The translations under genes were made by a program, and so were the position numbers. DNA of 31,551 bases, taken from positions 1 through 31,551 of the forward strand of contig JAKSYS010000709.1 of the NCBI GenBank assembly GCA_022925895.1, read 5' to 3'. This DNA comes from Fragilaria crotonensis. Its lineage: Eukaryota > Bacillariophyta > Fragilariophyceae > Fragilariales > Fragilariaceae. The notes under the pieces were generated by a model. That model was given only the letters and a program-made list of their open reading frames with translations. It searched no databases and was not told the DNA's origin. The first letter of the stretch is position 1; each line of letters opens with the position of its first letter. Shown one piece after another: positions 18,420 through 28,177 of the stretch.

Positions 18420-19915
18420 ATGGAAAATCTTGATGGAGTTAACTTCGTCTTGCAGACAATTGGCTTTGATCTGGAAGCCGAACGTGTGGCGATTATGGAG
18501 GCAGGCCTTAACCAGTTTGAAGATTTCCGCTACCTTACGGAAAAGGATATCACCGACATGGCGTCCGAGTTCGGCAAGCGCACCCAAGCTCAGGGACGAA
18601 TCGTCTTTGGACTCGGGCGTACTAAAAAGCTCACCGGCATCATGCACTGGGTTCAGGATTGTTATCGAGCTGGCGACACCCCTTCCCACGAGGATTTTGA
18701 CATAGCCATATTGTTTGAGGCGCTGAGCCGGGCTCAGATCAGGGAGTCCGATATCGATCTGGTGGCTACAACGCCAAAGCAGCAGATCCTGGTAAGTTCA
18801 AGGATGAGAGGAAATGGCCAGAGTGGGAAAAGTCTTTTGTCAATTACTTGTCGGTCATCCCAGGAGTCAACGGTGTACCATTGTCATATATCGTGCGTCA
18901 GAATGAGTTCCCTGCGGAAGATGAGATGTATTCTTCGTTTAACGAGCGGATGATACACCGCGCGCTGGACGGGCAATATTATCTTGCTGACTCGAGGCGT
19001 GTACACCAGCTTCTCCACGGGTTCTTGCAAGGTGAAAACACCGAGAGTTGGATTAGGGGAATTGCGAAATACCAAGATGGACGGCGTGACATGATTGCAT
19101 TGCGGCGTCACTACGCTGGTGAAGGCAATTCGACACGTCGCATCGCAGATGCGAAGAAAATTCAGACAACTCTTCACTACAAGTCAGAGCGAGCGTTACC
19201 ATTCAACAAATTTCTCGATTCCTTGCAGAGAATGTTTACTATATTTGAGGAGGAGAATGAGCCATTGACCGAGCGTGCCAAAGTTGACGAACTCCTGACT
19301 AAAGTTCAGAACTCGGGGCTGACGGCAGCAATTGCCCAGCTAAGGTATCAACTAAACACCACTGGCGTCACATTCACAGTTGCTGCTAACCATCTTAATT
19401 CTGAAGTCTCACAGACCCCAGACTATCAATTGTCGAGAAAAATTAATGCCGTGAATACGAGCACTGGTGGGAATGGCCGTGGATTTGGACGTGGCAGAGG
19501 CGGCCGTGGTGGTCGCAGCGGTGGTACTGGCCGTGGTGGTCGAGGTGGCCGTACCGGCAAGAGTGAAAATTACAAGACAGCATACTACTCCAAGGAGGAG
19601 TGGGAGAAATTGTCGTACGAAGAACGTGACAAGATTCGAAAGGAACGTGATCGAAAAGGAGAGCAAGGAGGGACTAAGCGTAGCATCGCTGAGATGTCCA
19701 CGAAGCAACTAACGACTGCAATTATCAGCTCAATCAAAGCGGCGACAGCGGATGCGGAGAAGACGACCTCGGAAAACGATACAAGCACACCGAAGAAATC
19801 CGATCAAGCTGGTAATGCTTTTGGTGGAAAGGAGAGCGTCAAAAAGGGTCAAATCGGGCTGACTCGAGGTGGCAGCGTATCAGTCGTCGGCGAGGCGCGA
19901 GCTGCCACCAACTAG
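18420..19915 (+). CDS. copia 2 gag, with RGG-type RNA-binding box
   Basis: ATG 18420 opens a frame that shifts near 18770 into the frame ending at TAG 19913-19915, joining LVAT to AKAADPGKFKDERKWPEW. The middle has the W-x-x-x-F style of a copia capsid (PEWEKSFVNYLSV, ALPFNKFLDSLQRMF). No CCHC zinc knuckle is present. Instead there is an Arg/Gly box (GGNGRGFGRGRGGRGGRSGG) at about 19470-19560 that can bind RNA, followed by a charged Lys/Glu tail. About 380 bp of untranslated leader precedes it. pol overlaps its 3' end in the +1 frame. Confidence 0.82.
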
Positions 19916-20234
19916 CGATCGAAACATATCCTCCTTGCGAAATACAACCACTCACTTTGCCCGCTGCGAACTCGACTCACATGCCGACACGTGCGCACTG
20001 GGCAGAAATTTTATTCCATTATCTTTTACAGGTCGGGTGTGTGACGTGACCCCGTATAATGCAGATATTTACGCACCAGAACGGAATGTGCCAATCATCA
20101 GCGGAGCGACAGCATGGACGTCACATGAAAGTGGACAGACGTACATTCTGGTAGTGAATGAGGGGGACTTTGGTTCGGTGACAAACTTCAAAATACCTTG
20201 CTCAATCCTAACCAATTGCGATACTCAGGTGTGA
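19869..20234 (+). CDS. copia 2 protease segment
   Basis: RCELDSHADTCALG with catalytic Asp at 19974-19976 is the D-S-H-A-D-T version of the retropepsin site found in this copia lineage. The segment overlaps the gag 3' end (at least 19869-19915) in the +1 frame relative to gag, so translation would need a +1 shift or the frame difference is an indel. The frame ends at 20234; LNPNQLRYSGVNVADNPF continues it in the frame starting at 20198. Confidence 0.85.
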   Translation: MAAYQSSARRELPPTSDRNISSLRNTTTHFARCELDSHADTCALGRNFIPLSFTGRVCDVTPYNADIYAPERNVPIISGATAWTSHESGQTYILVVNEGDFGSVTNFKIPCSILTNCDTQV

Positions 20235-21650
20235 ATGTCGCAGACAATCCTTTCAACACCGCAGAACCCATCTCGATCACACACGAGGATCTCACCATTC
20301 CATTATCTATCAGCGGTACAATAATTTTCCTTGAAACTGCGACTCCGACACAATCGGAGTTGGACCATTGCCCTCACATTCACCTAACATGTGATTCAGA
20401 CTGGAATCCACAGACCGTTCGGCTGGCGTCGACCCACTCTGTGGAGGCGGAAGTGATAGCCGATGTTGAACCAGGGTTAGCGCAGATATCATCAGTGTAC
20501 TGCTCGCAGGCGTTGGCGGAAATGATGAATCAACAACGATACCTCGGATCAACGCAAGTTGATATCCCAGCAGCGCGCACGTTTATCTCTTCCAATCGAC
20601 ATCCCCAAGTGACGAGCGAGAATCTGAGTGAAAGGTGGAACATCGGGCTCCAGCAAGCAAAACAAACACTGCAGGTTACCACTCAAAAAGGGAGTCCGAT
20701 CGGCAATTATGCCCCTCAGCCGGAGATATCGTACCGACTTGATGTACCAACAACGCAAACTGAGAAATCAGAAATTTTATACTGACACACTGTTCGGGAA
20801 ATATAAATCTCTCACCAACAACACTTGCATACAGATATTCGCAAACGAATCCCAATTTGTGAAAGCGTATCCTATGGAAACGAAAGCGATGGCAGGGTCA
20901 GCGTTACGACAGTTCGTGCGGGATTACGGCGTGCCCGAAAGGTTGACATCTGACGGCGCTGCGGAACAAACAGGGCCCAAGACTGAGTTATGAAAATCGT
21001 ACGTAAGTATGACATCGATCATCATCTCAGTGAGCCTTATAGACCAAATCAGAATAGAGCGGAGTCGGTCATCCGGGAGGTGAAGCGAAGGTGGTTCAAG
21101 CATATGGTCAAGCGTAGAGTCCCAAAGCGACTGTGGGATTATGGTATTGTATGGGTGTGTGAAACGATGTCATTGACTGCGAACTCGACTTTTTCGTTAG
21201 CGGGGAGAACGCCGATGGAGCAAGTGACCGGGGAGACACCCGATATATCGGAGTATCTTGATTTTGGTTTTACGATTGGGTTTGGTACAAAGATAATGCT
21301 GGAGTCGGGAAAACAGCTTCGGTCGGTGGCTCGGTGTGTCTCACCGGGTTGGTAATCTAATGTCGTATTGGATTTTGACTAACACTGGCCGAATTGTTTC
21401 GAGAACGACTGTACAACGCGTGACCAACTTGGAACAAGGCACGGATGAAGTGAGACAGCGAATGAAGGAATTTGATGCGAACATACGTGAGTTACTGAAG
21501 GATCAGAATCACGTCTTACAAGGCGATGGCGAGCGACAACTCCAAGATTGGGAAGAATACACCGATGACGTCGATCAGGCATTCCTCGATGATTTTGACA
21601 GTGCGGTGTCGGATGAAACAATCACAGAAGCCGATCAGATTTTACCCTGA
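20198..21650 (+). pseudogene. copia 2 integrase region, frameshifted
   Basis: Pieces at 20198-20785, 20628-20993, 20990-21355 and 21336-21650 form one integrase. The zinc-binding part is reduced or unrecognised around WNIGLQQAKQTLQVTTQKG. The catalytic acids are Asp in FYTDTLF (20784-20786), Asp in LTSDGAAEQTGP (20952-20954) and Glu in NQNRAESVIREVKRRW (21062-21064). VPKRLWDYGIVW and TPDISEYLDFGF follow, and after a break near 21340 SHRVGNLMSYWILT. All three acidic residues are present, so only the frame breaks (near 20690, 20988, 21340) prevent an intact enzyme. Confidence 0.87.
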
Positions 21651-23437
21651 CATTTTTGACGACATGTATCTCAATAAAGAGATTGCGCTACCGCGAGGAG
21701 TTGGCGATGGTGAGGATGTTCATTATGGTAAAGTGACTAAACGATTGCGAGATGCAGAAGGGAGACCGATTGGAACGGCGAACGAGCATCCGTTGTTAGA
21801 CACCAGGGAGTATGAAGTAGAGTTTATGGATGGACACACCGAGGCGATTGCTGCGAATTTAATTGCTCAACACTTGTACTCACAGATTGACGACGAAGGA
21901 AACAGACACATGCTTTTAGATGATATAGTTGACCACAGAAAAGGCGTCCAAGCAATTGACAAAGAGGATGCGTTTGTGACCATGAGTAATGGCGTAAAGC
22001 GACGCAAGCAAACGACTCAGGGTTGGCAGTTATTATGTCAGTGGAAAGACGGCAGCACGAATTGGGTGAAGTTAAAAGATATGAAACAATCATACCCCGT
22101 GCAGGTCGCCGAGTACGCCATCGCAAATCGCATCGACGATGAGCCCGCTTTTGCATGGTGGGTCTCGCACGTGATAAAGAAGAGGTTGCGAGTGATCGCA
22201 AAGTTGAAATCTAAGTATTGGCAGCGCACTCACAAGTTTGGAATCAGGATACCAAAGACTGTCGAACAAGCCTTAGCGTTTGACAGAGAGAACGGCGACA
22301 CGAAATGGTGGGATGCGATATGTAAAGAAATGAAAAACGTGAGACCGGCGTGTGAAAAATGGGAACGGAAGGAAAGCGAACTACCACCTGGATTCCAGAA
22401 GATCAAATGTCATTTTATATTCGATATCAAGATGGCTGAAAACTTCAGACGTAAAGCGAGGCTCGTAGCGAATGGAAATGAAACAGATGCTCCTGCAACA
22501 TTAACGTATTCCTCGGTGGTGTCGAGGGACTCAGTGAGGATCGCATTGCTTATTGCAGCGTTGAATGAGCTTGAAGTGCTTGCATGTGACATACAAAATG
22601 CTTATCTAACCGCTGATTGCAGGGGAAAAGATTTACTTTATCGCAGGACCAGAGTTTGGATCAGAACAGGGGTCAATTATGATTATCCGAAAGGCTCTCT
22701 ACGGACTGAAGTCAAGTGGCGCAGCTTTTCGAGCGCACTTAGCGGAAACCCTGTATGATATCGGGTACAAGCCAACACGCGCTGATCCTGATGTGTGGAT
22801 TCGACCGGCAACCAAAGTGAGCGGGTTTGAATATTACGAGATGGTCTTAGTATATGTCGACGACATCTTGTGCATATCGGCGGACCCGAAAGCAACTATG
22901 CACGGGATACAAGGGACATTCAAGTTGAAGGATGATAAAATAGAGAAACCCGAGACGTATCTTGGGGCGCAGTTAAAAGAAATGAACATTGGAGGACGAA
23001 TGTGTTGGACGATGAATTGCGAACAATATGTGAAGTCAGCGATTGCGAACGTTGAGGCCAAACTAAATGAATCAGGACAGCGATTACCATCTAAGTGTCT
23101 AACCCCATTGCAATCAAACTACAGGCCGGAGCTTGACACGTCAGCAGAGCTGAAGATCGACGGCGTCAGATATTACCAAGAGTTGATTGGAGTGTTGCGT
23201 TGGGCAATAGAGTTGGGGCGAATTGACATGGCAACTGAGGTATCAATGTTGTCCACTCACCTTGCGTTGCCTCGCGAAGGACATCTTCAACAGGTTTATC
23301 ACATATTTGGATACCTGAAGGCAAGGCCGAAACGGACGATTGCGTTTGATCCTTCGCACCCAGATATTGACGAATCCAGGTTTGTCCAGTGTGATTGGCA
23401 TGATTTTTACCGAGGAGCTGCAGAATTAATTCCAGGG
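21650..23437 (+). pseudogene. copia 2 reverse transcriptase with upstream chromo-like region, frameshifted
   Basis: The frame from 21526 carries a region resembling chromo-type modules (EVEFMDGHTEAIAANLIAQH, later WQLLCQWKDGSTNWVKL) ahead of the RT. RT motifs are WWDAICKEMKNV, KARLVANGNETDAPATLTYS and CDIQNAYLTA with a catalytic Asp. Near 22625 the frame changes, continuing as IIRKALYGLKSSGAAFRAHL and LVYVDDILC with the catalytic pair at 22859-22864. YYQELIGVLRWAIELGRIDM is the C-terminal connection. Chromo-like modules can target integration to certain chromatin; here that is only a suggestion from sequence style. Confidence 0.88.
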
Positions 23438-23439
23438 AC

Positions 23440-23926
23440 ATGCCCGAAGCCAGAGGTAACGTTGTATCTACTCACTGTTTTGTCGATGCCGATCATGCAG
23501 GAAATAAGGTAACGAGACGATCGCAATCGGGCATCCTATTGTTTGTGAACCGAGCGGTAATACTATGGTACAGTAAGCGGCAGAATACTGTCGAAACATC
23601 AACGTTTGGCAGTGAATTCGTGGCTATGAGAATCGCAGTGGACTGATCGAGGCGTTGAGGTACAAGTTAAGAATGTTTGGGGTTCCTATTGAAGGCCCTA
23701 CGAATGTTTTTGTGACAATGAAGCGGTGACGAAGAATTCGATATATCCGGAATCAACGTTGACGAAGAAACACAACGCAATCGCGTATCATCGTACGCGA
23801 GAAGCTGTTGCAGCCGGGACTATACGAGTGACTAAGGAAGATGGAAAGACCAATCTGGCGGATTTATTGACCAAACCTTTACCCCAAGTTACAAGAGATA
23901 CACTGTGCGACAAGTTTATGTATTGA
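23440..23926 (+). pseudogene. copia 2 RNase H and pol C-terminus
   Basis: CFVDADHAGNKVTRRSQSGI (first catalytic Asp 23485-23487), ILWYSKRQNTVETSTFGSEF with the Glu, then after two one-base breaks near 23644 and 23710, DNEAVTKNSIYPESTL and ADLLTKPLPQVTRDTL. The final frame ends at TGA 23924-23926. This is the typical closing part of this copia lineage. Bases 23927-24087 form the untranslated stretch before the 3' LTR. Confidence 0.88.
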
Positions 23927-24087
23927 TGATGAGCGGTGGAACAAAACAGCCAAGGTTCATCGATGATTGTATGTTACATTCACGGTTACCTCCTGGGCAT
24001 GCGGAAAGCATGTGGCTTTGAATCCAGGTCGATGTTTAGTGATGCGATCATACGCTCGTTGGGACCCTCGTATATGCTCGAGGGGAC

Positions 24088-24318
24088 TGAACAAGTACTG
24101 TGATGCGCTAGTGGGCTAGCTACGGTTGCTGTATGTCACAGTAGCTGACTAGCCGTTTGTATGTGAGTCAGCGTAGAGACGTGTTAGCGATGGATACGAT
24201 CGTTCCGAAATGCACGGAGCGTATCTTATAATTTTTACGATTTACCTTGTGTTTACCTATCTTCTCTTTTATCTTCTTTTGTAAGTTTTGCACCACGGAC
24301 CTCATGACAGTATTTACA
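24088..24318 (+). repeat. 3' LTR of copia 2
   Basis: 231 bp, starts TGAACAAG and ends TATTTACA, three substitutions from the 5' LTR. The preceding ctcgaggggac is the probable polypurine tract. It ends 468 bp upstream of the alternative oxidase start and points toward it. Confidence 0.93.
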
Positions 24319-24786
24319 CGATATGAGGCCGGAGGCTGAAATCAACAGGCGAAAATGCAACATTTCGCCCGTTCGACAATTTACTGTATCTGCATACAGT
24401 ACTCGTACCTACAACATTCAATCAACACGCATTCGATTTATTTGACCACAAACAATGCTTGTTCTTCGAGGTTCCAGCTTCCTGATGCACATATCCACAG
24501 ATCACACACAGTTCGCGTTTGTGGCATCCGGAAGATCTATCACTGCACGTAGCTCACTTCAGACGTTAGAGTAGAAGCACTTGAAGTCGACTCTTCTTGA
24601 ATGCTCGGAGAAACTCATGAATTAGTCTTCTCAGAAGTGGAGACTATGTGGTTGTACCTGGTACAAAGTAGTCCGAGCAAAAGCAGGAGGCCTTTCTCAA
24701 GGTTCACAATAACTTCGGATTACAGTCCTGAAGTCCGAAAACCGAACCAGCTAATAAGGAGATTGCATATTCTTGAAGCCTAAACA
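24319..24786. other. Upstream region of the alternative oxidase gene
   Basis: No gene is supported. Before the retrotransposon inserted, this stretch would have been the whole spacer between the divergent membrane-protein and oxidase genes, probably a shared promoter. No TATA box stands out near 24787. Confidence 0.5.
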
Positions 24787-26083
24787 ATGATGTTCATCGC
24801 ACGCGTTGCTCTCAGGAAGAGTCGCCAATATACCTGTCTTCTCACCAACAGGCTTACTGTTCTTGTGGGTGACCAGCGATGCATCCCTGTGGTGCATTTC
24901 GCCCGTCCGCCATCTGCCTTTTTTTCTACTCAGGTTTCTGCTGTTGATGCAAAAACTCCACCGATCACTAGCTTAGAAATGTCCATTGTGCGCCAAATCA
25001 AGGCCGAGCTGATGAGTGTCGACGCCAACTCCGATGGTCGTTTGGACGCAGACGAACTGAAGGCGCTGCTCCGCAAACACAGTTCTGCCTTTACTGACGA
25101 AGAGATATTGGAAATATCGGATTTGTACTACGCCGGAAAAGCCGGCGGCTCCGTCACTTTCGACCGCTTTCTCGCCGCCGTCGATCTCGTTCTCCAGAAA
25201 GAGGCCGATCCAAGCTCGAAACAAGATACGAGTAGTCACAATCATTTCAAGGAATCCTCCCGTCATCCTCTCGGCGTTGGACGAGATGGATTAGAGTTTA
25301 TGCATGCCGGCAAGTCTCACGGATACTACACAGCCGATGAGCTCGACGTCAAATTGACTCATCTCGAACCCAAGGGAGTGCTGGATCGCCTGGCCTTGAA
25401 CGCAACCAAGGCTATCAAGGTGCTCTTCGACACTGCTACAGGATGGAAGCACGAACACATTACTGTTAGTAACATTATGAACCGTGTCATCTACCTCGAA
25501 ACAATTGCTGCTGTTCCCGGCATGGTGGCGGCGATTGTTCGTCACTTCAGGAGTCTCCGGACCATGCAGCCCGATGGAGGTATGCTGCAAATGTTTCTGG
25601 AGGAGGCCAACAATGAGCGGATGCACTTGCTCACCTTTGTCCGCATGAAGGACCCAAACTTGTTCTTTCGCCTCATGGTTCTGGTGGGGCAGGTTGGATT
25701 TGGAAGTATCTTTTCTTTGGCGTACATGATCTCACCAAAGTTTTGTCACCGCTTTGTTGGCTATGTGGAAGAGAAGCCTGTTCTACGTATACCAAGATCA
25801 TCCACGCCATTGAGGAGGCACCTGACGGCACCGAACTAGCAGCCTGGCGTACGGAGACTGCTCCATCTTTGGCCATTGCATACTGGAAGTTGGGGGAGAA
25901 GGGAACCGTCTTGATTTGATGTATGCCGTGCGTGCGGACGAGGCAGAGCATCGCGATGTCAATCATCTTTTCTGTGGACTCAAACGAGGACAATGCAACC
26001 CTCTCTACGACCCAGAGAGCAAATTGGATGAAATGCTCCTCAAGTATGTCAAGGATATCATGACGCGTCCGCTCACCAACTAG
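24787..26083 (+). CDS. AOX: Alternative oxidase with N-terminal EF-hand, mitochondrial
   Basis: Alternative oxidase takes electrons from ubiquinol to oxygen, bypassing complexes III and IV at the mitochondrial inner membrane. The N-terminus (about 50 aa: basic, few acids, FARPPSAFFSTQ) looks like a mitochondrial presequence. Residues 79-90, DANSDGRLDADE, form a canonical EF-hand calcium loop; a second, degenerate EF-like unit follows at about 113-130. The oxidase domain begins near 180 and has the di-iron ligands in LET (Glu 238), ANNERMHL (Glu 277, His 280), EEEA after HRFVGY, and RADEAEHRDVNH. Single G losses near 25774 (EEEA) and 25914 (before DLMYAV) break the frame; the C-terminus is read to TAG 26081-26083. 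Calcium control is inferred from the EF-hand. Confidence 0.93.
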
Positions 26084-26349
26084 TAAAATTCTGCACACTC
26101 TCCGGATGCTGGAGATTGGAAGTATCTTGAGGTGTTATTGCGTATAGATGTGCATCAATTCGTTCTTTTTCTACCTTGTAATCATATGACGATGCACTTG
26201 AAAGACACGTTGACAATGAGTCGACGCGAGGAGCATCACAGGTTGACGCACACAGAACTAGTGGACTTGTCATCATTTAGTGCACCCATATGAATGACAA
26301 GGGATGATACACCGGTATGAAGTAGTTGTTTCATGAGTGTGTTCTTTAT

Positions 26350-27003
26350 TTAAAATTTGAATTTCACGCGAGGGTCCTTGTCAATATTCTCATAGAGTAG
26401 ATATAGCATTTCGGCATTCTCAACCGGCGCATGGACCGTCACGCTGGTCCATTTTCCCATTTCCCGTGTTGAGAAGGAAACCGTCTCCTTCTCGACATGA
26501 CACGAGTCTGCCACAATTTGCAAGACATCTTGTACAAAGGTACCCTCATTGGCACCAACGATTTTCATGGTAAACTGGCACGGATACTCGACGAGGGCTT
26601 CAAAAACTCGACTTTTCTCTCCAGTCTTTTCGTTTGTGTAGACGGTGTATCCATCCTTATCGTATTCTGGTTTGGTAACATCGTTAATGGGCTTGTCGGG
26701 TGTGCCTAGTGCCACATATGGCTTGATGATGGGTACTGATCCCATTCCCGTCGTGGTCGTCTGTCCCACAATTGTCGCACTAAGGCGCATATCAAAGTCA
26801 GGCGAGAGCGGCGTCTTGGGTTCTTCTTCCATGTCGTCGTCGTCATCATCGTCGTCGTCCTTATCGGGAACTTGATTGAAAAAGGAACCAGCCGGACCTT
26901 CCGTCATGGAGAGGCGAAGCAATGAGACAATCGGACGATGTGTGGGTGAAAATGCCACGGAGCTCACGGTCAGTGTTGCAGCCAGAATCAGGTACTTCTT
27001 CAT
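26350..27003 (-). CDS. DUF493 (YbeD-like) protein, plastid-targeted
   Basis: ATG 27003 gives MKKYLILAATLTVSSVAFSP, a signal peptide with an ASAF-like site (VAF, Phe at +1). This is the bipartite signal that sends proteins into the complex plastid of diatoms. An in-frame ATG at 27012 would add three residues. A run of nine Asp follows in the linker (about residues 52-60 counted from the upstream Met). The last 85 residues are the DUF493 fold (FEALVEYPCQFTMKIVGANE, then SVTVHAPVENAEMLYLLYEN, then DPRVKFKF). DUF493 is a small ACT-like fold; its bacterial member YbeD has no settled reaction. The gene is convergent with the alternative oxidase, 266 bp between stops. It is intact, without introns. 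Confidence 0.9.
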   Translation of the reverse strand: MKKYLILAATLTVSSVAFSPTHRPIVSLLRLSMTEGPAGSFFNQVPDKDDDDDDDDDMEEEPKTPLSPDFDMRLSATIVGQTTTTGMGSVPIIKPYVALGTPDKPINDVTKPEYDKDGYTVYTNEKTGEKSRVFEALVEYPCQFTMKIVGANEGTFVQDVLQIVADSCHVEKETVSFSTREMGKWTSVTVHAPVENAEMLYLLYENIDKDPRVKFKF

Positions 27004-27012
27004 TGAGGGCAT

Positions 27013-28177
27013 TCAAATGTTGACTCAACTCAAGTATACGGAATAATACCTAAAATGCCGCGCCGATTTAAGTTTGCTCACGATGTGAATGACACGAGCA
27101 GCACGGCGGGCGATTCACTGATTTGCCCACACGACAATGCGTAAGTGTGGACTCAGGAATGTTAAGAATACAATCGTCGATTGTGTGGTGAAGGGTGGTA
27201 GGATCAGAGGACGGAGGCGAACATGAGGTGGTGCGTGGTGCACGTGTGACTGTCCTCCTACATATGGACGGGACTGATGAACACAGTGTATGATCCGCCC
27301 TCGTTCGATTTTTCATTCTTTCCTTGGGTTGGAAAGGATGGTACTGTACTCCTATTGCAGTACTTCCACTGGAGCACTACGTACTGTGGTAGCGTGTACA
27401 GTCCGTATACTATGCAAGCTGTAGAACGGGAAGGGGTACTGGTACTACTGGACATTTTGCACGGGTACTGGCTGGAAAGGATTACTCACACTACTCAGTA
27501 CCTGGTACTCAGTACTTCAACCTCCGACCTCCGATTGGTACTCCAGTACTCCAGTACTACTACTACTCAATACTCAAGCTTCGCCTATCATACCTACGTA
27601 GTCCCAGGTACGCATTGCGGTACCACAAGGGAACAGAATATCTTTCCTGTCCAATGTCGAATGTCGCACTTCGGACTCCCTACAATGCTGCCAGGTACCA
27701 GTGCTCGTTATTTCAAGTACGCAGTATTCCTGATTGTACTGGAACCAAATCAATATGACATTTCCTGAGTAACAGTATTGTACTCAGCAGTACGCAGCCT
27801 CGCGCTGAATAAATTTTCTTGTAACTGCATCTGGAACGTTGACATGACATCGACGACCCTATTTGTATCGGTAATAGCATCTGTATGGCTTGTTTCACCA
27901 TGAGGCAATATATGGTAGGAGCACGTAGACTCAGTATTCTAAAATTTTAGTTGAACTGAGAAACTGCCTCCAATCCTCCGGCAGTCTCCTCAAAATAGAA
28001 CAAGAATTTGTATGATCCATAAATCTATATCTTCGACAATCTGTTTCATTCGCATCTATTTGCACTACGAGGCCGAAACGATGAAGAAGCAACGAGAATA
28101 ATTGAAGGTGAGCTGCGTTGAACAGATTCGTCTTTATCGGTCTTGCATTTCCGAAAGTACCGATAGCGTCTCAGACG
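27013..28177. other. GTAC-rich intergenic stretch
   Basis: From about 27330 to 27790 the sequence is dense in GTACT/AGTAC motifs (e.g. ccagtactccagtactacta near 27543), like the 5101-5775 block but without clear long repeat units. ORFs here follow the motif and are not believed. 27800-28177 shows nothing recognisable; it includes the 3' side of the transposase gene. Confidence 0.55.

Larger units (their letters stand above)
17809..24318 (+). mobile_element. Ty1/copia LTR retrotransposon 2, complete, 6.5 kb
   Basis: Two 231-bp LTRs (17809-18039, 24088-24318) flank gag and pol in copia order, on the plus strand. The LTRs differ at three positions (17824/24103, 18008/24287, 18030/24309) and have no indel, so insertion is fairly recent. 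Flanks catca and cgata are not a target duplication, which suggests recombination or a rearranged edge. pol shares DSHADTC, SDGAAEQTGP, ALYGLKS and ADLLTKPL motifs with a copia lineage I know from diatoms and other algae. Several small frameshifts interrupt it. Confidence 0.95.
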
